Positions 22,481 to 31,960 of a stretch of 64,000 nucleotides of DNA are shown here, one piece after another; positions within the stretch are counted from its first letter, which is position 1; each line of letters begins with the position of its first letter. The position numbers and the translations under genes were made by a program. The DNA comes from Butyrivibrio sp. INlla21 (GTDB lineage Bacteria > Bacillota > Clostridia > Lachnospirales > Lachnospiraceae), in NCBI RefSeq assembly GCF_900116875.1, contig NZ_FPCC01000007.1:62001-126000 (forward strand), given 5' to 3'. The notes beneath the pieces were generated by a model. The model had not been told where the DNA came from and made no database searches. It saw nothing but the letters and a program-made list of their open reading frames with translations.

Positions 22481-24409
22481 ATGACTATTGTTAAAGAGAA
22501 ATTTGATGTTGTTGTTATAGGTGCCGGACATGCCGGTTGCGAGGCCGCTCTTGCTTGTGCAAGACTCGGTCTTGAAACTATTGTCTTTACGATGAGCGCC
22601 GACAATATTGCATTTATGCCTTGTAATCCTCATATCGGAGGATCCTCCAAGGGTCATCTTGTCAGAGAAATTGATGCTCTTGGCGGAGAGATGGGTAAAA
22701 ATATAGATAAAACTTTTTTGCAATCAAAGATGCTTAATACCTCCAAAGGTCCCGCCGTTCATTCACTCAGATGTCAGGCGGACAAGATGGAGTATTCCAA
22801 AGAGATGAGAAAAGTTCTTGAAGCTCAGGAACATCTTTGTATTAAACAGGCCGAAGTTTCTGAGATTCTTTTTGAGGAAGTTTCCGATGATCTTAAAAAA
22901 GAAGGCTATACCAATAAGATTGTCGGAGTAAAGATTTTCTCCGGAATTATTTATGAGGCTAAGGCTGTTATTCTTTGTACAGGTACTTACTTAAAGAGCC
23001 GCTGTCTTACAGGTGAAGCGATTACATACAGCGGACCTAACGGACTTCTTCCTTCTAATCTTCTTTCTGCTTCACTTATTGATGCAGGAATAGAACTTAG
23101 AAGATTTAAGACTGGAACACCTGCTAGGATGGATGGAAATACAATTGACTATTCCAAAATGTCTGAGCAGTTTGGAGATACTCCCGTTGTTCCTTTTTCT
23201 TTTGATACAGATCCGAAGGATGTTCAGCGTCCACAGGTTTCATGTTGGTTGACATATACTAACGAGAAGACACATGAGATAATTAAGGCTAATATCGACA
23301 GATCACCTATTTACGCAGGAATCATAGAAGGTGTCGGTCCGAGATATTGTCCTTCTATTGAAGATAAAGTTATTAAGTTCCCCAATCATGAAAGACATCA
23401 AGTCTTTGTTGAACCCGAAGGAACTTTTACCAATGAAATGTATATTGACGGAATGTCTTCTTCTATGCCTGAAGATGTTCAGATTGCTATGTACAGAACT
23501 GTCCCCGGACTTGAGAATTGTCGAATTGTAAAAAATGCTTATGCCATTGAGTACGACTGCTTATGTCCCGGTCAGCTTCATCCTAATCTCGAGATCAAAA
23601 CTACAAGAGGTTTGTTTAGTGCCGGTCAGTTTAACGGAAGCAGTGGTTATGAAGAAGCTGCGGCTCAGGGACTTTATGCCGGAATCAATGCCGCAATGCA
23701 GATCTTTAATAAAGAGAGTTTATACATAGACAGATCTGAAGGATACATAGGTGTTCTTGTTGATGACCTTGTTACTAAAGAAAATCTTGAGCCATACAGA
23801 ATGATGACTTCAAGAGCAGAGTATAGATTGTTACTCAGACAAGATAATGCAGATATCAGACTTCGCAAAAAGGGATATGAGATAGGACTTATTTCCGAAG
23901 AGCAATATAATAAGCTTTGTATCAAGATAGAACTTATTGATAAAGAAGTTACCAGATTAAAAAATACTGTGGTCGGAGCCAATGCAACTATCCAGAAATT
24001 TATGGAGAAGGTCGGTACGCCATCTCTTAAGACGGCAACTTCTCTTGCGGAACTTATTTGCAGACCCGAGCTCTCGTATAAGCTTATTGAAGATATTGAT
24101 CCGGACAGAAAACCTCTTCCCGATGATGTAATAGAACAGGTTGAGATCACAATCAGATATGAGGGTTATATCAACAGACAGGAAAGACAGGTTGAGCAGT
24201 TCAAGAAACTTGAAAAGAAGAAAATCCCTGCAGATATAAATTACGATGATGTCGGAAGTCTTAGATTGGAAGCAAGACAGAAGCTTGAAAGATTCAGACC
24301 GACCAATATAGGACAAGCTTCCAGAATCGGTGGAGTTAATCCTGCCGATATTTCAGTACTTATTATTTACCTTGATTCACTTAGAAGAGGTAGTGCCGAT
24401 GAGAATTAA
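22481..24409 (+). CDS. mnmG: tRNA uridine-5-carboxymethylaminomethyl modification protein MnmG
   Basis: 642-residue FAD-dependent partner of MnmE. The dinucleotide-binding motif is [14 protein letters not shown] (about 11-24), followed by the conserved [23 protein letters not shown] block. The C-terminal domain contains [14 protein letters not shown] and the final [15 protein letters not shown]. Full length. Its end overlaps rsmG by 11 bases. Confidence 0.98.
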   Translation: MTIVKEKFDVVVIGAGHAGCEAALACARLGLETIVFTMSADNIAFMPCNPHIGGSSKGHLVREIDALGGEMGKNIDKTFLQSKMLNTSKGPAVHSLRCQADKMEYSKEMRKVLEAQEHLCIKQAEVSEILFEEVSDDLKKEGYTNKIVGVKIFSGIIYEAKAVILCTGTYLKSRCLTGEAITYSGPNGLLPSNLLSASLIDAGIELRRFKTGTPARMDGNTIDYSKMSEQFGDTPVVPFSFDTDPKDVQRPQVSCWLTYTNEKTHEIIKANIDRSPIYAGIIEGVGPRYCPSIEDKVIKFPNHERHQVFVEPEGTFTNEMYIDGMSSSMPEDVQIAMYRTVPGLENCRIVKNAYAIEYDCLCPGQLHPNLEIKTTRGLFSAGQFNGSSGYEEAAAQGLYAGINAAMQIFNKESLYIDRSEGYIGVLVDDLVTKENLEPYRMMTSRAEYRLLLRQDNADIRLRKKGYEIGLISEEQYNKLCIKIELIDKEVTRLKNTVVGANATIQKFMEKVGTPSLKTATSLAELICRPELSYKLIEDIDPDRKPLPDDVIEQVEITIRYEGYINRQERQVEQFKKLEKKKIPADINYDDVGSLRLEARQKLERFRPTNIGQASRIGGVNPADISVLIIYLDSLRRGSADEN

Positions 24410-25142
24410 ATATGCTGATATGATAAATGACTTTAAGGCTTTAGGTATAGAACTAAGTGATAAACAGCTTGCTCAATTTGATAAATACTATGAACTTCTA
24501 ATAAAGTGGAATGAGGTCATGAATCTTACTGCCATCACCGAGTTCGACAGTGTATGCAAGCTTCATTTTGTTGACAGTATTTCCGCTTATAAGTATTTTG
24601 ATTTTTCCAAAGAAGAGTATTCGCTTATTGATGTAGGAACCGGAGCAGGCTTTCCCGGAATTCCACTTAAGATTGTTTTTCCGAAACTCAAGATCACTCT
24701 TCTTGATTCTCTTAATAAGAGACTTAACTTTCTTAATGAAGTGATCGATGAGCTTGGACTTAACGATGAAGGTAGTATCGTAACCTTACATGGAAGAGCG
24801 GAAGATTATTCTTCTATAGGCAATAAAGATTCTCTGAGAGAAACTTTTGATATTGCTGTTTCAAGAGCGGTTGCCAACCTCTCAACTTTATCCGAGTATT
24901 GTCTTCCGTATGTAAAAGTAGGTGGAAGATTTATCGCTTATAAAAGTGAAAAGGCCGGGGAGGAATTATCCAAGGCAAAAGGAGCAATTCATCTTCTTGG
25001 AGGAAAGCTTATAGAAAGTCCGGAGTTTGTTCTTCCCGATTCAGAGTACAGCAGAACCATTTGTATTATTGAAAAGAAAGAAAAAACTTCCATACAATAT
25101 CCTCGTAAGGCAGGAGTCCCTTCTAAGAAACCTTTATCATAG
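24399..25142 (+). CDS. rsmG: 16S rRNA (guanine527-N7)-methyltransferase RsmG
   Basis: 247 residues. S-adenosylmethionine-dependent methyltransferase acting on the 16S 530 loop. Motifs: [12 protein letters not shown], then [19 protein letters not shown] (SAM-binding loop), then [23 protein letters not shown]. The ATG used here overlaps mnmG by 11 bases and gives the normal length; upstream in-frame codons lie inside mnmG. Last gene of the modification cluster before the partition genes. Confidence 0.96.
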   Translation: MRIKYADMINDFKALGIELSDKQLAQFDKYYELLIKWNEVMNLTAITEFDSVCKLHFVDSISAYKYFDFSKEEYSLIDVGTGAGFPGIPLKIVFPKLKITLLDSLNKRLNFLNEVIDELGLNDEGSIVTLHGRAEDYSSIGNKDSLRETFDIAVSRAVANLSTLSEYCLPYVKVGGRFIAYKSEKAGEELSKAKGAIHLLGGKLIESPEFVLPDSEYSRTICIIEKKEKTSIQYPRKAGVPSKKPLS

Positions 25143-25163
25143 ATATTGTGTTATTGATTATTA

Positions 25164-25179
25164 TGTTTCACGTGAAACA
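25164..25179. other. parS site 1
   Basis: A perfect 16-bp palindrome, TGTTTCACGTGAAACA, identical to the chromosomal parS consensus of Firmicutes. It binds ParB and seeds the segregation complex near the origin. Confidence 0.97.
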
Positions 25180-25212
25180 TTGAACTCAGATACAATTCAT
25201 AATACAAAAAAT

Positions 25213-25228
25213 TGTTTCACGTGAAACA
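25213..25228. other. parS site 2
   Basis: A second copy of TGTTTCACGTGAAACA, 49 bp (centre to centre) from the first, in the spacer just before parA. Both are perfect. Confidence 0.97.
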
Positions 25229-25257
25229 TTGAAACACAAAATGTAGTAAAAAACTCC

Positions 25258-25298
25258 GTGAAACATACAACTTGATAATATAATTGTGTGGTGAAACA
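25258..25298 (+). other. Two parS half-sites
   Basis: GTGAAACA occurs at 25258-25265 and again at 25291-25298, the same half as in the two full sites, without the left arm. They sit between the full sites and the parA start and may be eroded parS copies. Whether ParB binds half-sites here is unknown. Confidence 0.55.
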
Positions 25299-25423
25299 AA
25301 ACAATTTCAAACACAATATATAGAAATTACAATCATAAACACAGACAATCAAACCGATTTGTAATACCATAAGCATTATAATGTGGTAAAATCAGATTAG
25401 TGTTTAAATAGCTTGGAGGAGTA

Positions 25424-26200
25424 ATGGGTAGAGTAATTGCAATCGCAAACCAAAAAGGTGGGGTCGGAAAGACCACTACTTCTATTAATTTGTCAGCAGC
25501 ATTGGCAGAAAAAGGAAAGAAAGTTCTAGTCATTGATACAGATCCACAGGGAAATACAACCAGCGGATTCGGACTTGATAAAAATGAATTAGAAAATACC
25601 ATCTATGAACTCATGATAGGTGAGTGTGAAACCAATGATGCAATCGTCAAAAATGTCGTTGAAGAAATAGACGGAGTAGATATCATTCCGTCAAATGTAA
25701 ACCTGGCTGCTGTAGAGATAGAACTTATCGATGCAGAGCAGAAGGAATTCATCTTAAGGGAAGCAATCGGAAAAGTTAAAGATGACTATGATTATATAGT
25801 TATAGATTGTCCACCTTCTTTAAGCATGTTGACTGTCAACGCTATGACAACAGCCAACACAGTTCTTGTTCCTATTCAGTGTGAGTACTATGCTCTTGAA
25901 GGATTAAGTCAGCTCGTTCATACAGTTAATCTTGTAAAAGACAGATTGAATCCTGAACTCGAGATGGAAGGTGTAGTATTTACTATGTTTGATTCTCGTA
26001 CAAACTTATCACTTCAGGTAGTTGAGAACGTTAAAGAACATATTCAGGAAAATGTTTATAAGACGATCATTCCAAGAAACATACGTCTCGCTGAGGCGCC
26101 CAGTTATGGAATGCCGATAAATGTGTATGAACCCAAGTCAGCGGGAGCAGAAGCGTACAGACTTCTCGCGGGCGAGGTAATAGATAGAAAGTTTGATTAA
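25424..26200 (+). CDS. parA: Chromosome partition ATPase ParA (Soj)
   Basis: 258 residues. Deviant Walker A NQKGGVGKTTTSINLSAAL (about 7-25), A' motif VIDTDPQGNTT, and Walker B DYIVIDCPPSLS. No N-terminal DNA-binding domain, so it is the chromosomal Soj type. It has TTGGAGGAG before ATG and lies directly after the parS cluster; parB follows at 13 bases. Confidence 0.97.
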   Translation: MGRVIAIANQKGGVGKTTTSINLSAALAEKGKKVLVIDTDPQGNTTSGFGLDKNELENTIYELMIGECETNDAIVKNVVEEIDGVDIIPSNVNLAAVEIELIDAEQKEFILREAIGKVKDDYDYIVIDCPPSLSMLTVNAMTTANTVLVPIQCEYYALEGLSQLVHTVNLVKDRLNPELEMEGVVFTMFDSRTNLSLQVVENVKEHIQENVYKTIIPRNIRLAEAPSYGMPINVYEPKSAGAEAYRLLAGEVIDRKFD

Positions 26201-26213
26201 ACCGGAGGGGAAC

Positions 26214-27113
26214 ATGGCAGCTAAGAATGTGAAAAGAGGATTAGGTAAGGGACTTGATTCCATAATACCGGCAAAGGTATCATCCTCAGCAAAAGAAACA
26301 AAGATTGTTGAACAACACATTGAAGGACAGGTAGTTAAGGTCAACATCACCAAGGTTGAACCAAACAGAAATCAGCCAAGAAAAACATTTGATGAAGACA
26401 GTCTTATAGAACTTTCAGAATCAATCAAGCAGTTCGGAATTATAAATCCCATCATTGTTACCGATAAGAAGGATCACTATGAGATCGTCGGCGGTGAGAG
26501 AAGATGGCGCGCAGCAAAAAAAGCCGGACTTAAAGAAGTACCGGTTATTATAAAAGATCTCAATGAGCAGGAAATTGCAGAGATAGCACTTATCGACAAT
26601 ATTCAGAGAGAAGACATCAATCCTATTGAAGAAGCTATCGCATACAAAAAACTCATTGATGATTTCGGTTACACACAGGACGTTGTCGCTGAGAAGGTAT
26701 CAAAGAGCAGAGTTACAATAACAAACTCTCTGAGACTACTTAAGCTTTGCGACAAAGTAAGGGAGATGGTTGTTGAAGGACTCCTTTCCACAGGACATGC
26801 CAGAGCACTTATCCCGGTAGACAACGAGGAAGAGCAGATTACACTTGCTCAGAAAGTATTTGATGAGAAGCTCAGCGTACGTGAGACTGAAAAGCTTGTA
26901 AAGAATCTTGGAAAAACCAAGAAGCCCAAGAAGGGCGTTGTTAAGAACGAAAGCATTGATGCGATTTATGCATCACTCTCTGAGAAATGCAAACAGGCAG
27001 TAGGAACAAAGGTAGATATTATCTCCAAGGGAGACGGAACCGGAAAGATAGAGATCGAGTTCTACAGCAATGACGACTTAGAGAAAATTACAGATAGACT
27101 ATGCAGAGGATAA
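26214..27113 (+). CDS. parB: Chromosome partition protein ParB (Spo0J)
   Basis: 299 residues. N-terminal KRGLGKGLDSII contacts ParA. The CTP-binding domain carries NRNQPRKTFDED and GGERRWRAA (the GERRxR box), then comes a parS-binding helix-turn-helix (KVSKSRVTITNSLRLL) and a C-terminal dimer domain. The ATG is chosen because GGAGGGG precedes it; an in-frame GTG/TTG extension of seven codons would overlap parA and lack a site. Confidence 0.97.
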   Translation: MAAKNVKRGLGKGLDSIIPAKVSSSAKETKIVEQHIEGQVVKVNITKVEPNRNQPRKTFDEDSLIELSESIKQFGIINPIIVTDKKDHYEIVGGERRWRAAKKAGLKEVPVIIKDLNEQEIAEIALIDNIQREDINPIEEAIAYKKLIDDFGYTQDVVAEKVSKSRVTITNSLRLLKLCDKVREMVVEGLLSTGHARALIPVDNEEEQITLAQKVFDEKLSVRETEKLVKNLGKTKKPKKGVVKNESIDAIYASLSEKCKQAVGTKVDIISKGDGTGKIEIEFYSNDDLEKITDRLCRG

Positions 27114-27128
27114 TCGGAGATAATTAAT

Positions 27129-27650
27129 ATGGAAAGCCAGATATTTAATTCAATGGGTCTTGGAAATCTTGACCCCGCAATTTTATTTTTTGTACTGATC
27201 GGAGCACTGCTCATAATGATCATTGTATCAATAGTACAGACATCCAGAGTTAAAAAGCTTGAGAAAAGATACAACAAATTCATGCAGGGAAAAGAAGCAG
27301 AATCCCTTGAAGATGAGATCGTAGGTCTTTTCCATGACAACAGACTTATCAGAACAGAGAACGAAAAGAACAGAAAAGATATTCAGGATATCAACAAGAG
27401 AATGCAGAAAACATTCCAGAAGATCGGACTTGAGAAGTATGATGCATTTAATCAGATGGGCGGAAAGCTCAGCTTCGCTCTTTGCATGCTTGATGAGAAC
27501 GATAACGGATATCTGCTCAACTCAGTTCATAGCACAGACGGACTCAATTACTGCTATTCAAAAGAGATAAATGGCGGGGTTGCAGATGTAGAACTCAGCG
27601 AGGATGAGAGAGCAGCACTTGAGAAAGCATTATCAAGCACGGGCAGATAA
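27129..27650 (+). CDS. DUF4446 family membrane protein
   Basis: 173 residues. One N-terminal membrane segment (about 17-40), then a charged helical stretch that may be coiled (about 43-100), then a globular C-terminus with GGKLSFALCMLDENDNGYLLNSVHS, the DUF4446 signature. The family is found after parB in many Clostridia. Function unknown; the position suggests a link to the origin or the division machinery, but this is only context. Starts 15 bases after parB. Confidence 0.85.
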   Translation: MESQIFNSMGLGNLDPAILFFVLIGALLIMIIVSIVQTSRVKKLEKRYNKFMQGKEAESLEDEIVGLFHDNRLIRTENEKNRKDIQDINKRMQKTFQKIGLEKYDAFNQMGGKLSFALCMLDENDNGYLLNSVHSTDGLNYCYSKEINGGVADVELSEDERAALEKALSSTGR

Positions 27651-27714
27651 AGTGCTTAATATTAAATTGTAAAAAATCTATTTAACATAGAAAATCTGTG
27701 GAGGACAAAACGGG

Positions 27715-29004
27715 ATGATAGACATTAAATTTTTACGTGAGAACCCAGACGTAGTAAGAGAGAACATCAAGAAAAAATTTCAGGATGAAAAGCTTCCTCT
27801 TGTTGATGAAGTAATTAAGCTTGATGAAGAAAGAAGAACCAATCAGCAGAAGGCTGATGAGCTTAGAGCAAACAGAAACAAGATCTCAAAAGAGATCGGC
27901 GGACTTATGGCACAGGGCAAGAAGGATGAGGCAATGGCTCTTAAGGAGCAGGTTGCAAAAGACGCCCAGACACTTGCCGAGCTTGAAGAGAAGCAGAGTA
28001 AGCTTGATGAAGAAGTTACTAATAAGATGATGATCATTCCTCAGATAATCGATGATTCGGTACCTGTGGGAAAAGATGATTCTGAGAACGTAGAGATCGA
28101 GAAATTCGGAGATCCCGTTGTTCCCGATTTTGAGATTCCTTATCATACAGATATAATGGAGAGCTTCAACGGAATCGACCTTGATGCGGCAAGAAGAGTT
28201 GCAGGTAACGGATTCTATTATTTGATGGGCGATATCGCAAGACTTCATTCGGCAGTTATTTCTTATGCAAGAGATTTCATGATAGAGAGAGGATTTACGT
28301 ATTGCGTTCCTCCTTTCATGATCCACGGAAATGTAGTAGCAGGCGTAATGAGTTTCCCTGAGATGGAAGCCATGATGTACAAGATTGAAGGCGAAGACCT
28401 TTATCTCATCGGAACAAGTGAGCACTCAATGATCGGTAAGTTCATCGACCAGATCATTCCCGAGGAGCAGGTTCCTCAGGCTCTTACAAGCTATTCACCT
28501 TGCTTTAGAAAAGAAAAAGGTGCACACGGAATCGAAGAGAGAGGTGTTTACAGAATCCATCAGTTTGAGAAGCAGGAAATGGTTGTAATCTGTAAGCCCG
28601 AAGAATCTAAGACATGGTACGACAAACTTTGGAAGAACACAGTAGATCTTTTCAGATCTATGGATATACCGGTGCGTACACTTGAGTGCTGCTCAGGAGA
28701 TCTTGCGGATCTTAAATGCAAATCATGCGACGTAGAAGCATGGTCACCCAGACAGCAGAAGTACTTTGAGGTCGGAAGCTGCTCTAACCTCGGAGATGCA
28801 CAGGCAAGAAGACTTAAGATCAGAATTAAGGGCAAGGACGGAAATTACCTTGCACACACACTTAACAATACAGTAGTTGCTCCTCCGAGAATGCTCATCG
28901 CATTCCTTGAGAACAACCTTCAGGCTGACGGAAGTGTCAAGATTCCTGAAGTGCTTCGTCCTTACATGGGTGGCAAAGAAGTACTTGTTCCCACAAAGAA
29001 ATAA
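27715..29004 (+). CDS. serS: Seryl-tRNA synthetase
   Basis: 429-residue class II synthetase. The N-terminal long antiparallel coiled coil (about 30-105), which binds the tRNA-Ser variable arm, is followed by the catalytic domain with TSEHSMIGKF, FRKEKGAHGIEERGVYRIHQFEKQE (motif 2) and LNNTVVAPPRMLIAFLENN (motif 3). Full length. GGAGG precedes the start. I see no T-box in the 64-bp spacer before it. Confidence 0.98.
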   Translation: MIDIKFLRENPDVVRENIKKKFQDEKLPLVDEVIKLDEERRTNQQKADELRANRNKISKEIGGLMAQGKKDEAMALKEQVAKDAQTLAELEEKQSKLDEEVTNKMMIIPQIIDDSVPVGKDDSENVEIEKFGDPVVPDFEIPYHTDIMESFNGIDLDAARRVAGNGFYYLMGDIARLHSAVISYARDFMIERGFTYCVPPFMIHGNVVAGVMSFPEMEAMMYKIEGEDLYLIGTSEHSMIGKFIDQIIPEEQVPQALTSYSPCFRKEKGAHGIEERGVYRIHQFEKQEMVVICKPEESKTWYDKLWKNTVDLFRSMDIPVRTLECCSGDLADLKCKSCDVEAWSPRQQKYFEVGSCSNLGDAQARRLKIRIKGKDGNYLAHTLNNTVVAPPRMLIAFLENNLQADGSVKIPEVLRPYMGGKEVLVPTKK

Positions 29005-29043
29005 TTATTATAAAAAGGGAACCGAAAAGAGGTGAAGTAGTAG

Positions 29044-29925
29044 TTGCATAAATTCCTAAGAGCAGTGGGATTTTCAAATATCAAAAACAGAAAAGAGATA
29101 ACGCAGCTGATCGTTAACTCTGTTCAGAATCCCTCAAGCAGAAATTACATCACATCCAATGAGAATGAATTACTTGCGGAATTTATGAAAGACTACTCCG
29201 AAGGTTTAGGTCTGGCGGTTTGCGGCGAGTTTGATGAAGAAGATAAGTTCGTTTACGAATATTATTACCCATATCTCATTCCCTCAAGAGTCAGCACCGA
29301 GGAAGATATCAGTGTAGAAAGACATGCAGCACAGCATTCATATGCCGGAATTTGTAATGAGAACAGAATCGGCGTGTCACTTGTCTTTTACCTTCTCAAT
29401 ATGGTTTCCTATATGAAGTACGAGAACGAGGATCATTTCCCTATAAGAGGAACGACCCTGAGTTTGTCGGCGCTATCAATAAAGGGGCAGATTCTTATGC
29501 CCATTGCCAAGACGGAAGAAGAGAAAAAAGTAGTCAAGAAGAGGACCAATTACAGGAACAACCTTATCAACAACGCAAGAAAAGGCGATGAAACTGCAAT
29601 TGAGTCACTGACCCTTGATGACATGGATCTTTACACCACACTTTCACGTAAGATAAGAAAACAGGATGTCTACAGTCTTGTTGATACCTACTTTATGCCT
29701 TACGGAGTTGAGTGTGATCATTACTCGGTTCTTGGCGAGATCACAGAGACTAGAAGAACAGTCAACTCCCTCACCAAAGAAGCTGTTCATATTATGAGGA
29801 TCAACTGCAACGATCTGGAGTTTGATCTGTGCATAAATGAAAAAGACCTTCTGGGAGAGCCCGCGGTTGGCCGTAGATTTAAAGGAAATATATGGATGCA
29901 GGGATATATCAATTTCCCTAAATAA
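29044..29925 (+). CDS. DUF3881 family protein, unknown function
   Basis: 293 residues with a TTG start after GAAAAGAGGTG. No membrane segment or known catalytic motif. It matches by memory the Lachnospiraceae-restricted DUF3881 family, recognisable by the N-terminal HKFLRAVGFSNIKNRKE and by the middle RTNYRNNLINNARKGDE. The second half has alternating strands and charged residues. It sits between serS and deoD with short gaps (39 and 19 bases), so it is likely co-transcribed. The function cannot be assigned. Confidence 0.8.
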   Translation: MHKFLRAVGFSNIKNRKEITQLIVNSVQNPSSRNYITSNENELLAEFMKDYSEGLGLAVCGEFDEEDKFVYEYYYPYLIPSRVSTEEDISVERHAAQHSYAGICNENRIGVSLVFYLLNMVSYMKYENEDHFPIRGTTLSLSALSIKGQILMPIAKTEEEKKVVKKRTNYRNNLINNARKGDETAIESLTLDDMDLYTTLSRKIRKQDVYSLVDTYFMPYGVECDHYSVLGEITETRRTVNSLTKEAVHIMRINCNDLEFDLCINEKDLLGEPAVGRRFKGNIWMQGYINFPK

Positions 29926-29944
29926 AAATGAAAGGAGAATAGAT

Positions 29945-30652
29945 ATGGCAACACCTCACAACAGTGCTGAAAAAGGAGATATTGCAAAGACCGTCCTTAT
30001 GCCGGGTGATCCTTTAAGAGCAAAGTTTATCGCAGAGAATTTTCTTACAGACATCAAGTGCTTTAACGAAGTAAGAGGAATGCTTGGATTTACCGGTAAG
30101 TATCAGGGAAAAGAAGTTTCTGTCATGGGACACGGAATGGGAATTCCCTCAATCGGTATTTATACATATGAGCTTTACAACTTCTATGATGTAGACAACA
30201 TCATCAGAGTAGGAAGTGCAGGAGGACTCAAGGAAGACGTCAACGTTATGGACATCATATTTGCTATGGGTGCCCACACTGATTCCAACTACGGATTCCA
30301 GTACGGACTTCCCGGAACATTCTGTCCTACAGCAAGCTATGACATCCTTGAGAAGGCTGTAGCAATAGCAAAAGAGAAGAACGTAAGATACCACGTTGGA
30401 AACGTTCTTTCATCAGATGCTTTCTACAAGAAGTGCAACGAGAGTGAGCTCTACAAGAATATGGGTGCTCTCGCAGTAGAGATGGAAACAGTTGCGCTCT
30501 ACATGAATGCAGCAGAAGCCAAGAAGAACGCGCTCACAATACTTACTGTTTCAGATCACCTCTTCAAAGAGGGAGAGCTCTCAGCAAAAGAGAGAGAGAC
30601 AGGCTTTACGGATATGATGGAGATTGCACTTAAGACAGCAATCCAGCTTTGA
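29945..30652 (+). CDS. deoD: Purine-nucleoside phosphorylase DeoD type
   Basis: 235 residues, hexameric trimer-of-dimers NP-I family. It cleaves purine (deoxy)nucleosides with phosphate for salvage. Motifs: VLMPGDPLRAKFIAE (phosphate loop), GMGIPSIGIYTYELY, VGSAGG, and the catalytic VSDHL near the C-terminus; VEMET contacts ribose. The ATG after GAAAGGAGA gives the standard length; longer in-frame starts overlap the DUF3881 gene. Confidence 0.96.
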   Translation: MATPHNSAEKGDIAKTVLMPGDPLRAKFIAENFLTDIKCFNEVRGMLGFTGKYQGKEVSVMGHGMGIPSIGIYTYELYNFYDVDNIIRVGSAGGLKEDVNVMDIIFAMGAHTDSNYGFQYGLPGTFCPTASYDILEKAVAIAKEKNVRYHVGNVLSSDAFYKKCNESELYKNMGALAVEMETVALYMNAAEAKKNALTILTVSDHLFKEGELSAKERETGFTDMMEIALKTAIQL

Positions 30653-30670
30653 TCACAATATTGAAATGTA

Positions 30671-30710
30671 TAGAGGCCTTGGGAACGTAGTTCTCAGGGC
30701 TTCTTTTTTA
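30671..30710 (+). terminator. Intrinsic terminator after deoD
   Basis: A 14-bp stem with several G-U pairs (GAGGCCTTGGGAAC with GTTCTCAGGGCTTC), a three-base loop and six following T residues. It ends the serS-DUF3881-deoD stretch. Confidence 0.85.
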
Positions 30711-30727
30711 TTGTTTACGGATAGGTG

Positions 30728-30774
30728 TTGACAAAATAGAAAGAGGGCGTTATTGTACTAGGGGAATAGTACAA
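30728..30774 (+). promoter_or_regulatory. Promoter with an overlapping operator palindrome, before the CPBP gene
   Basis: -35 TTGACA (30728-30733), a 17-bp spacer, and -10 TATTGT (30751-30756). The perfect inverted repeat TTGTACTA-GGGGAA-TAGTACAA (30753-30774) overlaps the -10 and the expected start point. This is where a dimeric repressor would block transcription. No regulator gene lies next to it. Confidence 0.7.
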
Positions 30775-30816
30775 CTAAACAATTAAAATAATCTATAGAA
30801 AGGAATAGAGTAAAAA

Positions 30817-31623
30817 ATGGAAAATCTTAAACTACTATTTGGACTAATATTAGGACTAGCCATTTCAATCGGATGCATGTTCTTTGGTGATACTCTTATT
30901 GCCACGCTTGTACCTTCTGAACCATTTATCGGACTGGGTGAATTAGCACTCAGGTTAATATTGTTGCTCATCAGCAATCTTATTATCAGGAAGATGTACA
31001 AGAAAAGCATCACTCCATCTACAAATAACTTGAAAAAAGGACTATTCGTATATGGCGCCGCAATGTGGATAGTGATCATCTTGAATCTCATAATGGAATA
31101 CCAGATTCCAGAGATACCTTTAGCATCTGCCATGCCTTCCATTATTGGTTTGTTTTTCAGCGAGATGGGAACCGGAGTTTTAGAAGAGCTTACATTCAGG
31201 GGATTCTTTTTTAATGCATTCTTAGATCGCTTTGGAAATACCAAGAAGGGCGTAATTGCTTCAATGGTGCTTTCATCATCAGTATTTGGACTCATTCATT
31301 TGACCAATCTGATCGGCAATCCTGAATATTTCGTATCAGTAATGGCTCAGGTAATTTATGCTACACTGCTCGGTTGTTTTTTCTGCATTATCTATTATCG
31401 CACCAAGAACATCTGGCCGTGTATCATACTCCATGGACTCGTGGACTTCACAGGTAGTTTCTGGTATGTGTTAAATACCAACCCGGTACTTGATGAATCT
31501 TTGCTCTATGGCGTGTTGGAAGTTACCATTTGCGTAGTTGTATTCATATCAGCAATAGTACAGCTAAACAAAATGTTCAAGAATAAAAAAGAAACACCTG
31601 CCGGCGAAATTGCCCGCAAATAA
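30817..31623 (+). CDS. CPBP family intramembrane metalloprotease
   Basis: 268 residues with about eight membrane segments. The CPBP/Abi motifs are complete: EELTFRG (Glu123, Glu124, Arg128), FGLIHLTN (His161, Asn164) and HGLVDF (His206, Asp210). Bacterial members include CAAX-protease-like enzymes and bacteriocin-immunity proteins; the substrate is not predictable. It is a single gene under a promoter covered by a palindrome and closed by a terminator, so it looks independently regulated. Confidence 0.9.
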   Translation: MENLKLLFGLILGLAISIGCMFFGDTLIATLVPSEPFIGLGELALRLILLLISNLIIRKMYKKSITPSTNNLKKGLFVYGAAMWIVIILNLIMEYQIPEIPLASAMPSIIGLFFSEMGTGVLEELTFRGFFFNAFLDRFGNTKKGVIASMVLSSSVFGLIHLTNLIGNPEYFVSVMAQVIYATLLGCFFCIIYYRTKNIWPCIILHGLVDFTGSFWYVLNTNPVLDESLLYGVLEVTICVVVFISAIVQLNKMFKNKKETPAGEIARK

Positions 31624-31642
31624 TTGCCACATTTATCAATAA

Positions 31643-31685
31643 TAAAAAGCATGCACATTCTCCAAACGTGCATGCTTTTTTATAT
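31643..31685 (+). terminator. Terminator after the CPBP gene
   Basis: Stem AAAAAGCATGCAC / GTGCATGCTTTTT with an 11-base loop, then more T residues. Strong, and symmetric enough to act in both directions. Confidence 0.88.
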
Positions 31686-31744
31686 ATTCTTATTTCTATT
31701 TCTCACCCCAAAGCAACACTCGAAGATATTAAGAGTAAATTGAC

Positions 31745-31775
31745 AAAAAGAGAAGCCCTATTTATAGGACTTCTC
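31745..31775 (-). terminator. Terminator of the tRNA-Arg gene
   Basis: On the minus strand AGAAGTCCTA pairs with TAGGGCTTCT and is followed by CTTTTTG. It begins a few bases after the tRNA 3' end. Confidence 0.75.
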
Positions 31776-31777
31776 AG

Positions 31778-31851
31778 CGTCCACGAGAGGATTCGAACCT
31801 CCGGCCTTTCGCTTAGGAGGCGAACGCTCTATCCTGCTGAGCTACGTGGAC
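31778..31851 (-). tRNA. tRNA-Arg (anticodon CCU)
   Basis: Complete cloverleaf on the minus strand: acceptor GTCCACG / CGTGGAC, D arm AGCTCAGCAGGATAGAGC, anticodon stem TTCGC / GCGAA around loop CTCCTAA (anticodon CCT), and T arm with GGTTCGAATCC. The CCA end is not encoded. It reads AGG arginine codons. Confidence 0.95.
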
Positions 31852-31889
31852 TTAGTGTTATCAAGGAGTTGACGACCATAGAAAAATGG

Positions 31890-31909
31890 TGTCACTCATT
31901 GTCACTCAC
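31890..31909. repeat. Tandem 10-bp repeat near the tRNA-Arg gene
   Basis: TGTCACTCAT directly followed by TGTCACTCAC, about 40 bp upstream of the tRNA gene. Such short direct repeats at a tRNA resemble arm-type sites of tyrosine integrases, but no integrase gene is in the window. Confidence 0.4.
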
Positions 31910-31960
31910 TTATAAAATTGTCAAAACCCAATAACCAAGCGGATTATGAGCAATTAACGT

